A DNA stretch of 64,000 nt from Neospora caninum Liverpool (GCF_000208865.1 NC_018396.1:1946630-2010629); one strand, 5' to 3'; shown: positions 49,400 through 62,503, counted from the stretch's first letter. Notes: generated by a model not told the origin, from the sequence alone. Made by a program: numbers and translations.

Positions 49400-52054
49400 T
49401 TTCCCCGCGTTCGAAACCTTGAAAACGGAAACGGGCCGCGAATGGGGGTTCACGCGCAGCGTGGCCGCCCCCTGGACTCCAAGGAAGAAAATCGACAGCC
49501 GCTGGTGAAATCGAGACTCGACATCTACTGCGTCCACATTCCTACGCGCGCGCAGTGTACGGACACTCGAAAGGGAATTGGAGATGTCGCACCCGCGCCT
49601 GGAAGCAACCTATAGGGTGGATCGAGAAGCTTCACTGGAGAGTCGGCGCTCCGTTCTACTGCATTCGAGGGAGGAACTCCCTCCTTACTCCCCAGATAAC
49701 GGGAGCTGCGGGTCTGTTGTCGGGCGATCTCGACGAGCTTGCCTCCAGCTTCACATTTCAACTGGTGGGGCGCCCCTGTTTCCTCTAGAAATCGCAGCCC
49801 GCCGTCGCCAATTCTTCCCTCGAACGGGTGCAAGAGTCGAAATCTTTCCGTTTGGGATCCGAGCCCCAAGGGCTAGAGGGCGTCGGTCCCTCCGGTCGTG
49901 CGATTGCGCAGCACTTTGCGAAAGGTGTCTGGAAGGAACGGCGGGATATCCGCTTCCGCGCGCGATCTCCGGGGGCCTCTCCGCCCGGGTGAAACTACAA
50001 AGGCGACATGCAGAACGCCTGAAACAAAACACGCAAGCGCTTTGCTTTCTTCTTTCCACTGCCTTGAAATGCTGGTGCCCAACGGCGGACAGTTTGCTTC
50101 GACGGACAACGCCCGTGAGGCGTCGACGGTCCTTCGTTCTTCCGCGGCACACACACACACACAGCGTACTCTTCTTCGCGACGGAAGGTTCAACGGCTAC
50201 AGGGGCCGCGACCTCTTTTGGGAACAAACAAAACGACGCGTTCTTGCGCCGTCGCCGTGGGAAGCGACGGAAAGGGACAAACAGTCGGCGTGTGCACGAG
50301 ACGCTCTCGCCCCGGCGCCCCGCCCACGACAACGAACGCTTGCCAGAGATGAAATGTGCCGCGCACGCGCTTTTGTTTCGGGGAAACAAGGACGGTTTTC
50401 CACAACCACCACCGTTTATCGCCTTACGGGAACATATTCGGTTCCGCGACCTCGCCGCGAGCAAGCAAAGAGCAAAGAGCACGGCGGAGGGAACCCATGC
50501 TCGGGGTGACGGAGAGACAGAAAACAACGAAGCGACGTCTGTTTTTAAAAAGCGTGGCAGGAACCGGCGCGCCGCCCTCCACGTGAGAAGACGCCGGAAT
50601 AAAACTTTGGAGAAACAAACGCGCACAGGCCAAGCCGGCGCAACAAAAACAGGCAAAGAGGAGACGCGGAAGGGGAAAGACCATACCAGTTGCCGACAGG
50701 AGGCTGAACGCGAGAGTTTTGCGCTTTGCGATTTTTGCGGAACCGCGACAAGGTTGAGGCGCGGAGCATGGAGGCGACCAACTGCGACACAAAACTCCTC
50801 GAGAACGAGCGTCCTTCTCCACAATCTTTCACACAGCGGAAGAAACCCCTCACGGAGAAAGAGAAAGGAGAACCGGAAACGTGTGCAAGAAGACCAACCT
50901 CTCTCGAGTTGCGTAAACGAGGGAGAAAAGACGCCCCGTTTCACCAGCAATCGACTGCCACTGAGGGGCTGGAGTCCTCTCAACGTGGCACCACCCCACA
51001 AGAGACACACATCCAGGAGACACTCTGTTAGTCACCCGCGCGCAACGAGGTTTCCCCGCTGGGCGAATGCATTAAGCCTGGAACTCCCGACAGGAACAAA
51101 GCACATGGCGCGCCGCCTCTTCGCCAGGTTCCTTCCAATTTTTTTCTCGAGGAATTCCTGCGTAGACGACCAGCCCCACCGATATATCTAGCTCTCTGGA
51201 CCGGAGCATGAGGAGCGCACAGTTAGCGTCGGAAACCGACACGAAGTAGTTTTCCGCGATCAACTTTTTAGCGTGCGCTTCTCAGACTTCTCAAAGAGAG
51301 CAACGGAGTTGATCTAAGAAAAGAAAAGACGAAATGCAACGACAGCAAAAAGAACCGTAGACACAAACACAACACGGGCTACCGTCACCATTGCACTGCG
51401 TTGTCGTTTTGTGTCCGGTTCGCCCCATCAGGGGGTTTCCTCTCCTTTTTCCTTTTCTCACCTTTCTTCCCTTCCTTTCTCCATTCGCTTCTCGTTTTCT
51501 TCCACCGTTCCTCCCTCCTTTTGCCTTCCTTCTGTGTTTGAAAGGTGAAGACACTCGGACTGGGTTCCTTTCACGGTCCACTAACCAGCTGTTGACACAG
51601 GACCATTTCCTGGCGAAAGGGCCGAGGGTGTGCGTCGTTGGATCGAATGCATGTTAGTACGGAACTCCTTCGCGCTGCAAGAAACGGGGAGGAACTGCTG
51701 CGCGTGGATGCTTTCAGTAGTGGCTGCAGGGGAATGCAAAAACGCCGTGTCAGAAGAGTGTGCCTCGTAGACTACTGGGTCCCCCCATCACAACACCATA
51801 CACTCCTTTCTCCAGGAAACCGCGAGTGAAAGGACAATCCTCCCACGATTTAGGCGGTGGTGATAGGCTTGCGCTGGATGTCTATCCCCTCCGGCACATG
51901 CCTGGCGTCAACAGATATCGCCTCACGCGTTTACTAATGCAGAAACAGGCAGCTGCAAGTAGACTGCGCACGTGCATTTCTCGGTACCTTGTCGGGTGGG
52001 AACCGCCAAGGTAAACTGAATACCTGCTGACGATGAACGGGTACACATTTTCCC

Positions 52055-52084
52055 TATATAATATATATATGTATATGTATGTAC
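52055..52084. repeat. TA/TGTA microsatellite
   Basis: Imperfect run of TA dinucleotides passing into GTATATGTATGTA, in the spacer between the ZIP and RAP genes. Confidence 0.8.
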
Positions 52085-52246
52085 TGCGAGAGATATGTGT
52101 GGGCCACAAATCTACACTGCAGAACCACCAGTTTATATACCAATCCGCCCATGTTTGTGACAGGCGCTCAATTCTCAAACTTCGAAAGAAGAGAATCGCA
52201 CAAGGAATCTGAAAGTTGAATGAGCATTGTACAATTGGGCTACGAG

Positions 52247-52265
52247 TGGGGGGAGGGGGGGGGGG
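52247..52265. repeat. G-rich homopolymer tract
   Basis: Near-continuous G run with a single A interruption, intergenic. Could form a quadruplex; length may be unreliable in assembly. Confidence 0.8.
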
Positions 52266-53783
52266 TTGAGGGTTTTGTCCGCAGATCGAGACTTTTGGCT
52301 TCTTGGTTGCAGCCCGCAACCAGGTGCCTTCAGCCTGCAAGCGCCGTTCGCGCTCTCTGCTCGCACTCAGTCGGTTTTTTGAGTGCGTCGTCCTCAAAAA
52401 ACAGGATGCACGCGTTACGTGCAACTTCCGGAGACCCGATAAAGAACGAACACAAGGACATGGGTCCTTATGCATTTCTCTACAACCGACATTTTTCAAT
52501 CGACTCGGGTAAGGTGCCCACACTCCGAAAAGGGGTAGAAAGGCCGTACAGGTCAGTCGCGGATGCGAGGGCTTCCTTGGGGCGTGCCGAAGCCTACACC
52601 CGAGGAAAAGACGCAAATCTTCACTTGACACGAGAGGCCGTGTCGTCGCTAAGCGGAGAGAGATCAGCGGAATACCCCTATGCGACCGTACGACAATAAT
52701 GCAACCTGCCGCAACATGTTCCAGTTGAGGTCCTCTTGCGGGCATTGAACTTCTCTGCTGTAGTCCTACAACCATGCGTAGTCGCATCAACGGCAGAAGT
52801 CGGGGATTGCTGCCTTCTCAAACACAGCTGCGTTAGCCAGCACAGGACGGCACATTAGCGGTCGCGCTACGAAGCCTCTTCTTCCAAATTGGTTTCATGG
52901 AAAGCCTAAAATTCGCATGATTCACATTTAACCGCTAATGGTAGTCTCAGTTGGGACAGAGGCAACCCAGCCTCTGCACTGGTTTCGCCTGCGTCGTCGT
53001 AATGTCCAGACTGACGACGACACTTGTAAGCGGGTTCCCAGCAAGCTGTTTGCCTCTCGGCGGACTACGGACCTCGAACAAACCCTTGCAGTGTCTTTCG
53101 TTTGCCCACCAATGGGCTGCTAAGAATCCATTCTCTCCCGTGCGCCTCGTTTGTTACCATTGATCTTCGCAGGCGGGTCGAAGACTCCGTTTGATGCTCC
53201 GCCAGCGTCAACTCTGCTCTGGGCTTTATTCAGCCGCCTCTCGAGACTGCTGATGCAGCAATCAGGTCGTACGGGAACCAGCAAACTGGACGGGCGTATA
53301 TTTTTTGCGTGGAACCTTGCCTTCTTGGGGTGTTCTCTCCGAGTTTGTCACATAGCTAGCCTCGAGTTTTCTCCTGATGTGTGCGAGGGCGGATGGAATC
53401 CCAGTATTGAGAAGGCACCGCGGGCTCCCCACAACGTCGGCAGAGAGAACGCCGTGCTGCTTTCCCTTCTATCTTGCCTCAATTGCCAGCAATGACGAAC
53501 GCTACAACTGATTGGAGGAGGGGGGGTTATTTTAGCGACAGTTTGGGACTCGGGCATAGTGCCCAGTCACGCAAAAGAGGAATGCCGTTGATCCGGATGG
53601 ACATACCGGGTGTCGTGTTGACGAAGAAGACGACCAGAGCGCGATGAGGATGCGAACGGGGAGAAAATAGTGAACGATAGCGCAGGTATATATCGAGCAG
53701 GCTCACGGTTGAATTTCGCTGCAGAGAACTCTCGACCCGCTCCAATCTACTTTCTCTCGTTGCTGAATCGATGGTCACCTGGC

Positions 53784-53791
53784 TGCATGCA
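53784..53791. promoter_or_regulatory. TGCATGCA motif upstream of RAP-protein gene
   Basis: One palindromic TGCATGCA about 0.7 kb before the chosen start; a second copy (54512-54519) overlaps the start codon itself. The motif is a known enriched promoter element in Toxoplasma. Function here is inferred. Confidence 0.3.
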
Positions 53792-54514
53792 CATCTGCGA
53801 GTCCCCGCTGTCTCCGTCAGGAACCGGGTCGTGAGAAAACCGGAAAACCCCCGCGGCCCTTTGCAACGTCGATTTCCCTGTTTTCCCCCTCTGTTTTCCC
53901 GCTTCTCGCTGCGGCTCGATTACGGGACTCAATTCTTTTTCGACAGATCCGCCTTTGGCCCAGAAGGGCTGTTCCGAACGCGGCCTCTGTGGTCGAACCG
54001 CTCTGACCCCGATTCGCAAACCCGGCAGAGGTGCCGCGGAAAGCCCCAGAATTGAGGTTCTTCGCTCGATCGTCTGGCCTTTTCTGCAGTGTGGAACTTC
54101 GGTTCACTCCGTCTTTGCTCTCTGTAACACTCATAGCGCCTTTTGTCGGCAGTGCCTTCGGGGGACCCAATTGCGCTCTCTGGTTCTCAGTCGCACGTCG
54201 TTGGGGGCTGGAACTCAACCCGCCAAAAAAGCACCGAACTCAATACTTGCTGTGGACTGTCGCGTGTGCCGCTACTTTCCGGAAACATCACAAAAAACCG
54301 TCTGGGATCACAGAGCCAGGAACGCGCTCAAACTTCGTTGCCCCCGTCGAAAGCCCACGCGTCTAGACAGCGGGAGAGCGCGTCGGGCCCACCCCCCCCC
54401 CCTCCCGTGGCGTTTGATTTCAACCTCGCCACAAAGGTGCGTTTCGCTTCGCACCGAACGTTCGAACCGCGGCAGTCATCTCAACAGAACGCCTGTGCCT
54501 CCCGTATAGTGTGC

Positions 54515-57500
54515 ATGCAAGGGTGTTTTCTGGGCCTCACGCGCGGAGCACCTGGGGGGTCTGCAGCCAGTCTTTTGTCCCGGCTTTGCGGTCCCCGGAC
54601 ACTTTGTCGAAGTCCTCGACTGTCTCAGGCTCTGTGCTCCCCCTCTCCTGAAATAGAACGACCCGGAACTTCCCCTCCTGGGAGGAGAATGCATGCGCAG
54701 TCTCTTGTCCGCTCCTCCTGGAATGAGGCGCCCGGTAGACTTCCAGGCGCTCGTCTCACAGGCTGCAGGCAGCTGGGGAGGCCGCAGCCGGCGAGGCCAC
54801 CATATGGGCGTGGGAAAGCCTGCGCTTCGTCCTTGCTTCGCGAACGCGAGGCAACTGAAGGGGCTAGGCGAGAGACTCTGAGGCTCCGGTCGGCTGGGCG
54901 TGAACCTGTCGGTCGCGCCGAGTTCCTGGAGCCTGGCAGGGGCGAACGTCCAGCTCTGCAGTCGTGCTCCGCAGACTGCGCGTCTCCGGCCTTTTTCACG
55001 GCTTACCGCTCTCGTGCGAGACGCGCCGGAGAACGAGGAGACGCTTCGCTCAGTGCAAGCCACTCGGCACCTTCACGTCTCCCTTTTTTGACTCCCTTTC
55101 CGTACATGCCCCACCGGCCGTCTTCTTCCTGTACGGAGACAGAAGCGGGCTGGTCTCGGTCGCCTTGCGCACTGCGGTCTCTGAGCCGCAACGCCCCTCC
55201 TTGCTCTGCATCTCCGCTCTCCGAGCAGCCACTCTCCTCCGGCGGAGCGCCGGGGATGGGCCCTGTCGGCGGTGGCGCCGTACGCCCGGCGCATTTGTTT
55301 CGCCTGCAGCGTCGCAGGTTCGTGTCGCGTCGCGCCTCGGGCGGCGACCTTTCCTCCCCCTCTCAGAACGATAAGGCAGGGAGGAACTGCGCATCGCTTT
55401 CTTCCGGCGACTCTGGTTCGGGCGAGCAGGGACACGTCGCCGGGGACGCGACCGACTTGCAGCGGCTCTTTGAGGCGATGTACGTCCTCCCGGAGGACGA
55501 TGCGTGCCATGCGAGCGTGAAGAAGCGCACGAAGAAAAGTCGGCGAAGCTCCGAAGCGGCTGCCGCATCGGCGAGGGGCTCTTCCAGCGGTGTGCCGACG
55601 AGCGACTGCTCACTCTCTGCGCCGGAGTTTGATCCAGTGCTCTCGACTGCCTCCCCTTCATTCGGAGGTCCTCTCGCCTCCCACGCTTCCTCGTGTCCAG
55701 AACTCCGCACCTCGCCTACCTCTTCAGAGGCCTCCACGTCTCCGCCGTTTTGCCTGCCTGCAAAGCCTGAAGAGCTTCCTGCCCCGTCATCGACTCGGGC
55801 GCACAGTCCCCCGTTCCTCCCCGCACCGCACGGACTGTTGTCACGCCAGGCTGCTGAGCCGCCTCAATCTTCTTTCCCTTCGCCACCCTCTCGTCAGTTC
55901 CCCTCTCTGACATCAGTTCCATCCTCGTCTCCCCCTTCTTCCTCGTCTCTCCCTTCTTCCTCGTCTCCCCCTTCTTCCTCGTCTCCCCCTTCTTCCTCGT
56001 CTCTCCCTTCTTCCTCGTCTCCCCCTTCTTCCTCGTCTCTCCCTTCTTCCTCGTCTCTTTCTTCTTCTGGCGGGGTGCATGCAGGGGGGTCAGGAGATCT
56101 CGGTCACTCTTCTGCTTCCCGCGTCTTTCCTGCTTCGCCTTCTCTGCCTGCGTCTTCGTCGCGGTCGCCTTCCTCAGCTGCAGGTTTCGCCTCTCAGCCG
56201 CCCGCTGAAGACGATCTGGACGACCCGATCGCCTGGTTCCTCGATTCGTCTGCGTCTCCTCTGGCTGCCTCCCTGCCGCCAAAGCCGACGCCGCCCCGGT
56301 TGTCGCGGCGGCGGACTCTTGCTCGCGCGGCGTCTGTGCCTCGAGACCGAAACCGCTGGATGACTCAGCCGGACGTCCTGATCAAGATGATGTTCAAGGC
56401 TTCGCAGAACAACGTGCGCGACGCCAATCTGTGGAAGGTCTTTGTCCAGCGCGTGGCTCTGACGGCGGTGCACATGAATGCACACCAGCTGGCCCTCACG
56501 CTGTACGCCTTTGCTCGCGTGCGCTACTTCGACGCGCGGCTTCTTCACACACTCGCCCCCTTCGTCTTGAAACTGCTCGACCAGTTCTCCCCACAGGGCC
56601 TCAGCCTGGTCTTGAACGCATTCAAGAAGCTGCGCGTTCACAAGTACGACACCGTCGAACTCATCACCAACCAGCTGTGCCTGGAGATCCACAAATGCGG
56701 CGCACAGGACTTGGCGCTCGCAGGCAACAGCTTGGCTTTCTTCTACGTCTACCACGCAAAGTTCTGGAAGCTGCTTCTCAAGCACCTCCCGCGCGTCGGA
56801 CCGCAACTCACGCCGCCGCATGCGGCGATGCTCGTCGCCGCCTTTGCTCGGATCGACCTCAGGTACGTTGCGGGAGGAGGCAGCCGCGAAAAATAACGGA
56901 GGAAACAACGGTGGAAATAACGGGAGAAACCACGCCGAGAGGGAGAGAAAACAGCGCACGCCAGAAAGTCCACGTTTTTCGGGGGAGGGACGCGCAGCAG
57001 AAAGAAAGGGAGGCGGTTTTTGGCGGACGAGACCCAGGGGAGAAGACGAACAGGGCGTCCGGGAGAGGCGCAATGCGTGCACGAGAAGGCGCCGAACGCC
57101 CCGCGTTTAGTGTTCGAAGGGGAGAGACCGGAAGGAATGGGGAGATCAGGAGGGAGCGGAGCAAAGGGCGAGGGGCGACTGCCTTGGAACGGGGCGGGAA
57201 GACTCCCCGAGAAGATCGGCGCACAACCCTGGGGCCGAGAGGCTCGCCTCACTGCCTGAGGATCACTCGGGACCCAAAGGTGTGAGGAAAGCAAGCAGTC
57301 TGTCGAGCGTGGGATATCTCGCTGGAGAGGCTCGGGCCAGCGTTTCCGTCCTCGTGTCTTTGCTCGTGTGTGCGGCTTCTCCAGGGATGGCTCTGCGCTC
57401 TTGTTGCTGTCTCGGATCCTGAAGAAGCATTCTTTGTCTTTGGACCAGGCGCAGCTGTCCGTGGCCGTCAGCGCGTTCAGCAAGCTGGACTTCACGCATC

Positions 57501-60500
57501 CCAAGTTGACCATTTCCTTCCACAAGGCAGTCCACCACCTCTTTGCTCAGGTACCCAGTCCGCGACCGCCCCTCTCGCTCTTTCTGTGTCTCTCAGCTCC
57601 TGGTCACCTCTCCGTGAGCCCCGATCCTTCGCTCCGCACTCCCGCCTCTTTTTTGCATAGGTGTGTGCGGAGCGATTCCTTCTTCCGTGGTCCTGCCGTC
57701 CAGTGGGAGGGCTTTGAATTCGGCGACGGGGCTCTCCCACGGCAGGCTCCCTGGGGCAATACTCGATGCCGGTTCTGCCCCTCCGTCGCGCGAACGAGAG
57801 GGGAAATCCTCCGCCTCAGATGACGGCTTGGCTCTCGACTCGCCCCGTGTTTTCCTCCTGGCGGGCACAACTGCTGTCCGTCGCTTTTCCCCCACCACCT
57901 GCTCCCCTCTTTTAGCTCTGCAGGCGCCGGCGATGGCGGCGTCCGGAGCCTTCCCCCGCGAGCGCCTCCAGACGCACTGCGTGCCTGTGTCTCCGATCCA
58001 CGGCACTCTGGGCGCGGTCCGAGGCCGCTCGCTGGCTGGATGGAGATTCGCGCTTCCTCTGAGCTTTTGACTCCGGAGCTGGGTGCACGGCGCCACCAGC
58101 ACTTGCCGGCACGGGTGTTTGGAGCTACGTCCATCCGTTCTTCTCTCTCTCCGTCCTTCACGCAGGATCCGGACCCGTTCGACTGCCAGGCTCTTTGTCT
58201 CCTTCTCCACTCCACGGTGTGCCTCACCGGCGGCTCCGAACAGGTCAGGAGGCTGCGAAGAGACCAGGGGGGGGCGCACTGACGCCCGCGACCAAGGCAC
58301 AGCAGCGGGAGTGTGTGTGCACCACGGCACTCGCGGCGTTTCCACCCCTGCCTCGCCCCAGCGTACGCGTCGTCTTGCGAAATCGGGCTTTCGTGCGCCA
58401 GCTTTCGTAACCAGCCTAGAGACAAGGGACGGAACAGGCCGATGGGAAAAGCGGGGAGGTCGTGTTGCATTTTTCGAGCGTTTCCCCCGCCCCCCACTGC
58501 GAGCGCGTCCGCCAAAGCTCGTCTCTTGTCTTCCGCTCCCGCTCCACGTTTCCTCATTCTTCAAGCAGCATTTTTACGCGTGTTTCAAGAAGGCGTGCAT
58601 CCGTTTCACCGTTGAGAAAAGGCACGGTCGGCGTGATCAATGTTGACGGGAGGAGACACAGGATGGATGGAGCCCGCGCCCGCGAGAGAAGTTCCCCCGT
58701 TTTCCCTCGCCATTCGCCAGTCCGCAGGACTGAGAGGGGGCGAGAAGCAGTACGTGCCGAGTCGCGTAGCGCTGTGAAACTTCTTGCCTCGCTGCGGTCC
58801 GTCCCGCGTTTGTGTATGTACAGCTGATTCGACGCCTCCTCGTCGCACTCGTCCGAAAGTCGCCTTCCCTTGCTGTTCATCAGATGAGGAAACTGCGCCA
58901 CACGGCAATTGTCTTTCAAGCACACCACCCCGGTAGGCGGCAGCAAAAGGACACCACAAGTGCGGGGTTGAACAGAAAGTCTGGAAACCTCCGCAAGGTT
59001 CGCGGAGCGCCGGGAAGTCCTTCCCGCTCGGCGCCACTTGCGGGTGTTCTCGGCTCGAGGAGAAAAAGGCCACGACGGCACGCACCTTTTCTCCAAGCAA
59101 AACCGCGGAAGACACACGCCACGGCCGCTTGAGAACGTGGGCGACGCGTGAGGGAAACCGCCTCCTTTTCTTTTCCTCGCTTGTCGACGCGGGGAAACAG
59201 GCTCCTCGGTCTCCTCCAGAAACCCTGTTCTCTCGTGAAGCCGCGTTGGCGTCGGACGCCTCGAGCGTTCGGCGTCCATTGCGTGAAAAGGGGGTAACGC
59301 TTGGAAACGCCCAGCGGTCCTTTTCTCGCCTCTTCGTGCCTCTCTGACGCATCTTCTGCAGAAGCCAACTGAGCCGCCCTCACATTCCCGCGAAGACCGG
59401 TCGCGCGTTGTGGTGTCTGTTCAGATCTCTACGAGCAACTCGACGAGGACGTCCGCCGGTTTCTGACGAACGTTCGAGATGCGACTCCCAAGGAGGTCCG
59501 CGACGCCTTGCGGTGCCGATAAACACCTCAAAGGATTCTTTGCGAATGCCTGCGAGGCCCCCCGTGCGCTTCCCCTGCTTGCGACTCGCGTTCGTCCTCG
59601 CGTGACGCAGGACTTCCCCTGTCTGTCTGTCTGTCTGTCTGTGGACACTCGCCCTTCGCCGGTCTCTGCATGAATGCATAGATACTGCGCTGCTTGACGC
59701 AGTCTGCGGGATGTGGTGGCTGCCTCGGCGAAGGCAGAGGGATTTCGCACACGTCGGGAGAGACTCAAAGAGGGCGGAAATGCGCAGCGCTGCGGCGCAC
59801 CCGCTGCGCATTTGTGGATGTGCCTTTTCACAGACGTTTTGTTCTCGTCCAACTCGACGTGCCCAGTTCGTCTGCACGGTGTAGCTCCATCTCTGTGGAT
59901 CGTGTCTTTGAGGGCCACCTTCTCTTCCGGTGGGGCGACGGGCAAGTGACTAACCCGCGGCGCCTCATCGCACAGAAGGCCTGGCGGCGCCGGTCGTCTA
60001 CGTCGCTTCTCAGTGGCAAGACACTGCCGGTTTCCCAGACCTGTTGCACGCTCCGCTCGCTGCGGCTCAGATGAAGCCCGCGCGGCGCCGCCGGAGCTTG
60101 CGTGTGTCTCTGAACAGAACGTGTCGTTTTTTTGGGTGTATCTGCGTCAGCTAGGAGACCACGGATCGCGCTGGGCCGTCGAGGTTGCCTGGATGCTGCA
60201 AGAGATGGGCATTTCATTTCAGCGGCGTCTGTACATCAACGGGTGCCGCATCGATATTCTTCTTCCTGAGAAAAAAGTCGTTATTATGTGCGCAGGTGAG
60301 CATCCGAATCAAAACGCACAGGCTAGAAGGCAGCATCGAGGCGTGTTCGGCGTTGCCGACGGGTCATCCGAGAGTCGGCTCGACTCGCGTTCCTCCCGCG
60401 GTGTGCAGTGGTCCTGGCTTCGTGGTTTCCAAAACACAATTTCTCATCACGCCCTCGGACCTTTGCACGGTTGCGTGCCAGTGTGTATTTGCAACGCCGT

Positions 60501-62503
60501 TTCTGTTTCACAAGCGCGCAAACGTTTCTCCATGTCTCGCGCGTCCCGTGGTAGGCCCCCACCACTTCTACCTGGACTCTACCAGGAGAACGGCGTACTC
60601 GAGACTTCAGCAGCGCCTGTTGGAGCTTCAGGTAAGGCGAGTCGCGAAGACGTCGGCGCCGTTCCGTTTCCTTTCGCCAAATGGGCACCGTGCGCGCGCC
60701 GCCAGTCTGCCGGCGTCGCTAGCCGACCCCTTCACGGGGAGCTCTCGCCGTGTCACTGCACCAGCTGGCCGCTCTGGAGCAGCATCGGACATCGCAGAAT
60801 CACCTGCCGCGGGAGGGTCGGCCGAGGCGTTGCGCCTCGCAGCGTTTGGAGTGGGGAACGCGTTCTGAGGTGCGTGCACGCGTTCTGAGGTGCGGACACG
60901 CGTTCTGCGCTCGGCGGAGGCGGGGGAAAGATCCTTTCCAGATGGACTGGGGTGAAGAGCACACTGAACTACGGCTTCCTACCTTCGCTCGCGCAGACAC
61001 GAGTCTCCTCTACGACTCCGAGTCGTGTCGCCGGCCCTGTGTTTCACTGCCGTTCTTCGCTGAACCTCACACGCTTTCGCTCTTGCTGCTGCGCGGGTGT
61101 GGTTCTTCTTTCCTCGCGTCACCCCAGTTGGCCTGCATGCGTTTGGGTATCGGCTTGGCTGCGCTTTGCGTCTGTTTCCAGGGCTACGCCGTCTGCGTGC
61201 TGCCCTACTACGAGTGGTCTGAGCTGAAGAGCCCCGAGGAGAAGCAGCGGTTCCTGTGGACCTTCGGACGTCGCGCGGCAGCAGAAATTCAGACGGCAGC
61301 GCTCGCCGGCGAGGCACATGCTGATGAAGAGGTACATAAATGAAAACCAGAAGCGCAGGATGCTTTCTTTCTCCGCAGGTTCTCGTGGTGGCTCTCTGAA
61401 AAACTCGCGTCCATATCAGCAAGAGTGGATACGCTGTCCCACTCTGCAGTGGAAACAAAAAAACATGCGGGGCTCCACATACGACTGCACTTGGACGCGT
61501 TTTTCGTCTCATCAGTTCTGCCCGAGTTTTCAGCCTTCCTGCTTCTCGCCTTTGTTCATGCATCGATGCAGAGCTCGGAGCGAGTTGCCTACGCGAATAC
61601 TTTCTCAGAAGACCCTGTCGAGCTCGCCTTGACTGCAGAGGAGGCGTTCGACGAGGATGAGGACTCCTGCAGCGACAGTAAGCCGAAACGCGGAGAAAAG
61701 AAAGGACGGGCAATTCCGTGTGTGTACGGGAGGCGTTAAAAGCTCCTGCCTACGATCCGTGCGTGTGAGTGAACGAACAAATACGGGGCCTCTCCAGAGC
61801 GAGGAGTGACGCTACCCGGATACACGGAGAGCATGCCTGCAGTTGAGGCGAGCGACTGCGGGGGGCGTTTCAACGCGAGACGCTGTCCCGTTATGTTTTT
61901 TCCAGCATCTGATCTGTGTTCGGAGATTCTGGGTGAAAGTAAGCGCATTTCGGTTCCTCTCTGAAAGTGGGCGTTTGCAGCGCGACGAGAACCACTTTGT
62001 GCTCACTAAAGCACGGAATACCGACACAGTCCACGCTGATTCTCGCGCCGACTGCTGGAGGAGCAAGGGCGGCTTCCGTTAGCCGGGGCTTTCCAGACAG
62101 AAGAGCAGCGGCGGGTTTAGGGGTATCTTCTGTTCCACGTATCCTGTTAGTTTTCTTTTTCCGTGAAAACGTAAGAGGCGCGCACTTGTGTCTGGACCTT
62201 TATGGTTTCAAACACCTCCTCAAGCTCGCGTGTTTCCTCCAAAGGAATCGGAATTGAGTAGACAGTCTAAGGTGTGTTCAATTCCTACAAAAATGAAATG
62301 CTTTAGTGGACGTAAGCAGTAAAGCAGATTTCATTTCCCACGATCGTTTCGTCGCCAAACATACGCACTGGCACCTAATAAACTTTCTTTCATTGAATTG
62401 TGCAGGCGACCGGCCACCAGACCCCTTCGACGATCTGCAGGAGTCCCTGCCGCACGCTTTCGGGGATCGAACAGAAGAGCGTGACGCCCAGCACCAGGCG
62501 TGA
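54515..62503 (+). CDS. RAP-domain protein with helical repeats, probably mitochondrial RNA-binding
   Basis: Exons 54515-56862, 57385-57550, 58166-58243, 58824-58932, 59425-59495, 60118-60295, 60555-60631, 61182-61331, 61572-61677 and 62406-62503, phase-consistent as listed. The start MQGCFLGLTRGAPGG opens an Arg/Ser/Leu-rich, acid-free presequence typical of mitochondrial import. A long Ser/Pro-rich linker includes a PSSSS repeat. From near 56360, helical repeats of the type found in apicomplexan RAP/heptatricopeptide proteins begin (HQLALTLYAFARVRYFDARL; GLSLVLNAFKKLRVHKYD; LSVAVSAFSKLDFTHPKL). The C-terminal RAP domain is split over three exons: AWMLQEMGISFQRRLYINGC with IDILLPEKKVVIMC, then GPHHFYLDSTRRTAYSRL, then GYAVCVLPYYEWSEL. 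An acidic tail ends DRTEERDAQHQA. Such proteins act on organellar RNA, including the fragmented mitochondrial rRNAs of this group. Coding-like frames at 59703-59878 and 59976-60070 suggest one or two more exons that I could not fit in phase. Confidence 0.85.
55918..56066. repeat. 18-base coding minisatellite (Pro/Leu-Ser repeats)
   Basis: Around eight tandem copies of TCTTCCTCGTCTCCCCCT with C/T variants. They lie inside exon 1 of the RAP-protein gene and encode PSSSSP/LPSSSS units in the low-complexity linker. Confidence 0.9.
59620..59643. repeat. (GTCT)n microsatellite
   Basis: Five to six GTCT units, in a presumed intron of the RAP-protein gene. Confidence 0.85.
60859..60910. repeat. Three tandem copies of a 20-base unit
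   Basis: Copies of CGCGTTCTGAGGTGCGGACA with small changes, starting near 60859, 60879 and 60899. They lie in the intron between RAP-domain exons 60555-60631 and 61182-61331. Confidence 0.8.

Larger units (their letters stand above)
49400..54514. other. 5.1-kb divergent spacer between ZIP transporter and RAP-protein gene
   Basis: Both flanking genes point away from this block, so it carries both promoters and probably a long 5' leader for the ZIP gene. From 49.6 to 51.2 kb very long frames are open on both strands (plus 49578-51191, minus 49751-51010) with Arg/Ser/Cys-rich, unstructured composition; I treat them as chance frames in GC-rich DNA. Further right are a pyrimidine-rich stretch (51420-51540), a TA-rich microsatellite (52055-52084) and a G-run (52247-52265). 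Confidence 0.45.

Noticed and set aside
51882..52790. 302-codon minus frame
   Set aside because: Composition is random, it runs through a TA microsatellite and a G-run, and no splice borders or motifs support it.
57926..58165. Possible extra RAP-gene exon after the CTCTGCAG acceptor
   Set aside because: One frame stays open into exon 58166-58243, but it would not match the phase-0 donor at 57550; skipping it gives a clean junction.
57593..58564. Two overlapping minus frames of about 320 codons
   Set aside because: Both lie over introns and exons of the plus-strand RAP gene in two frames at once, with Arg/Ala-rich mirror composition.
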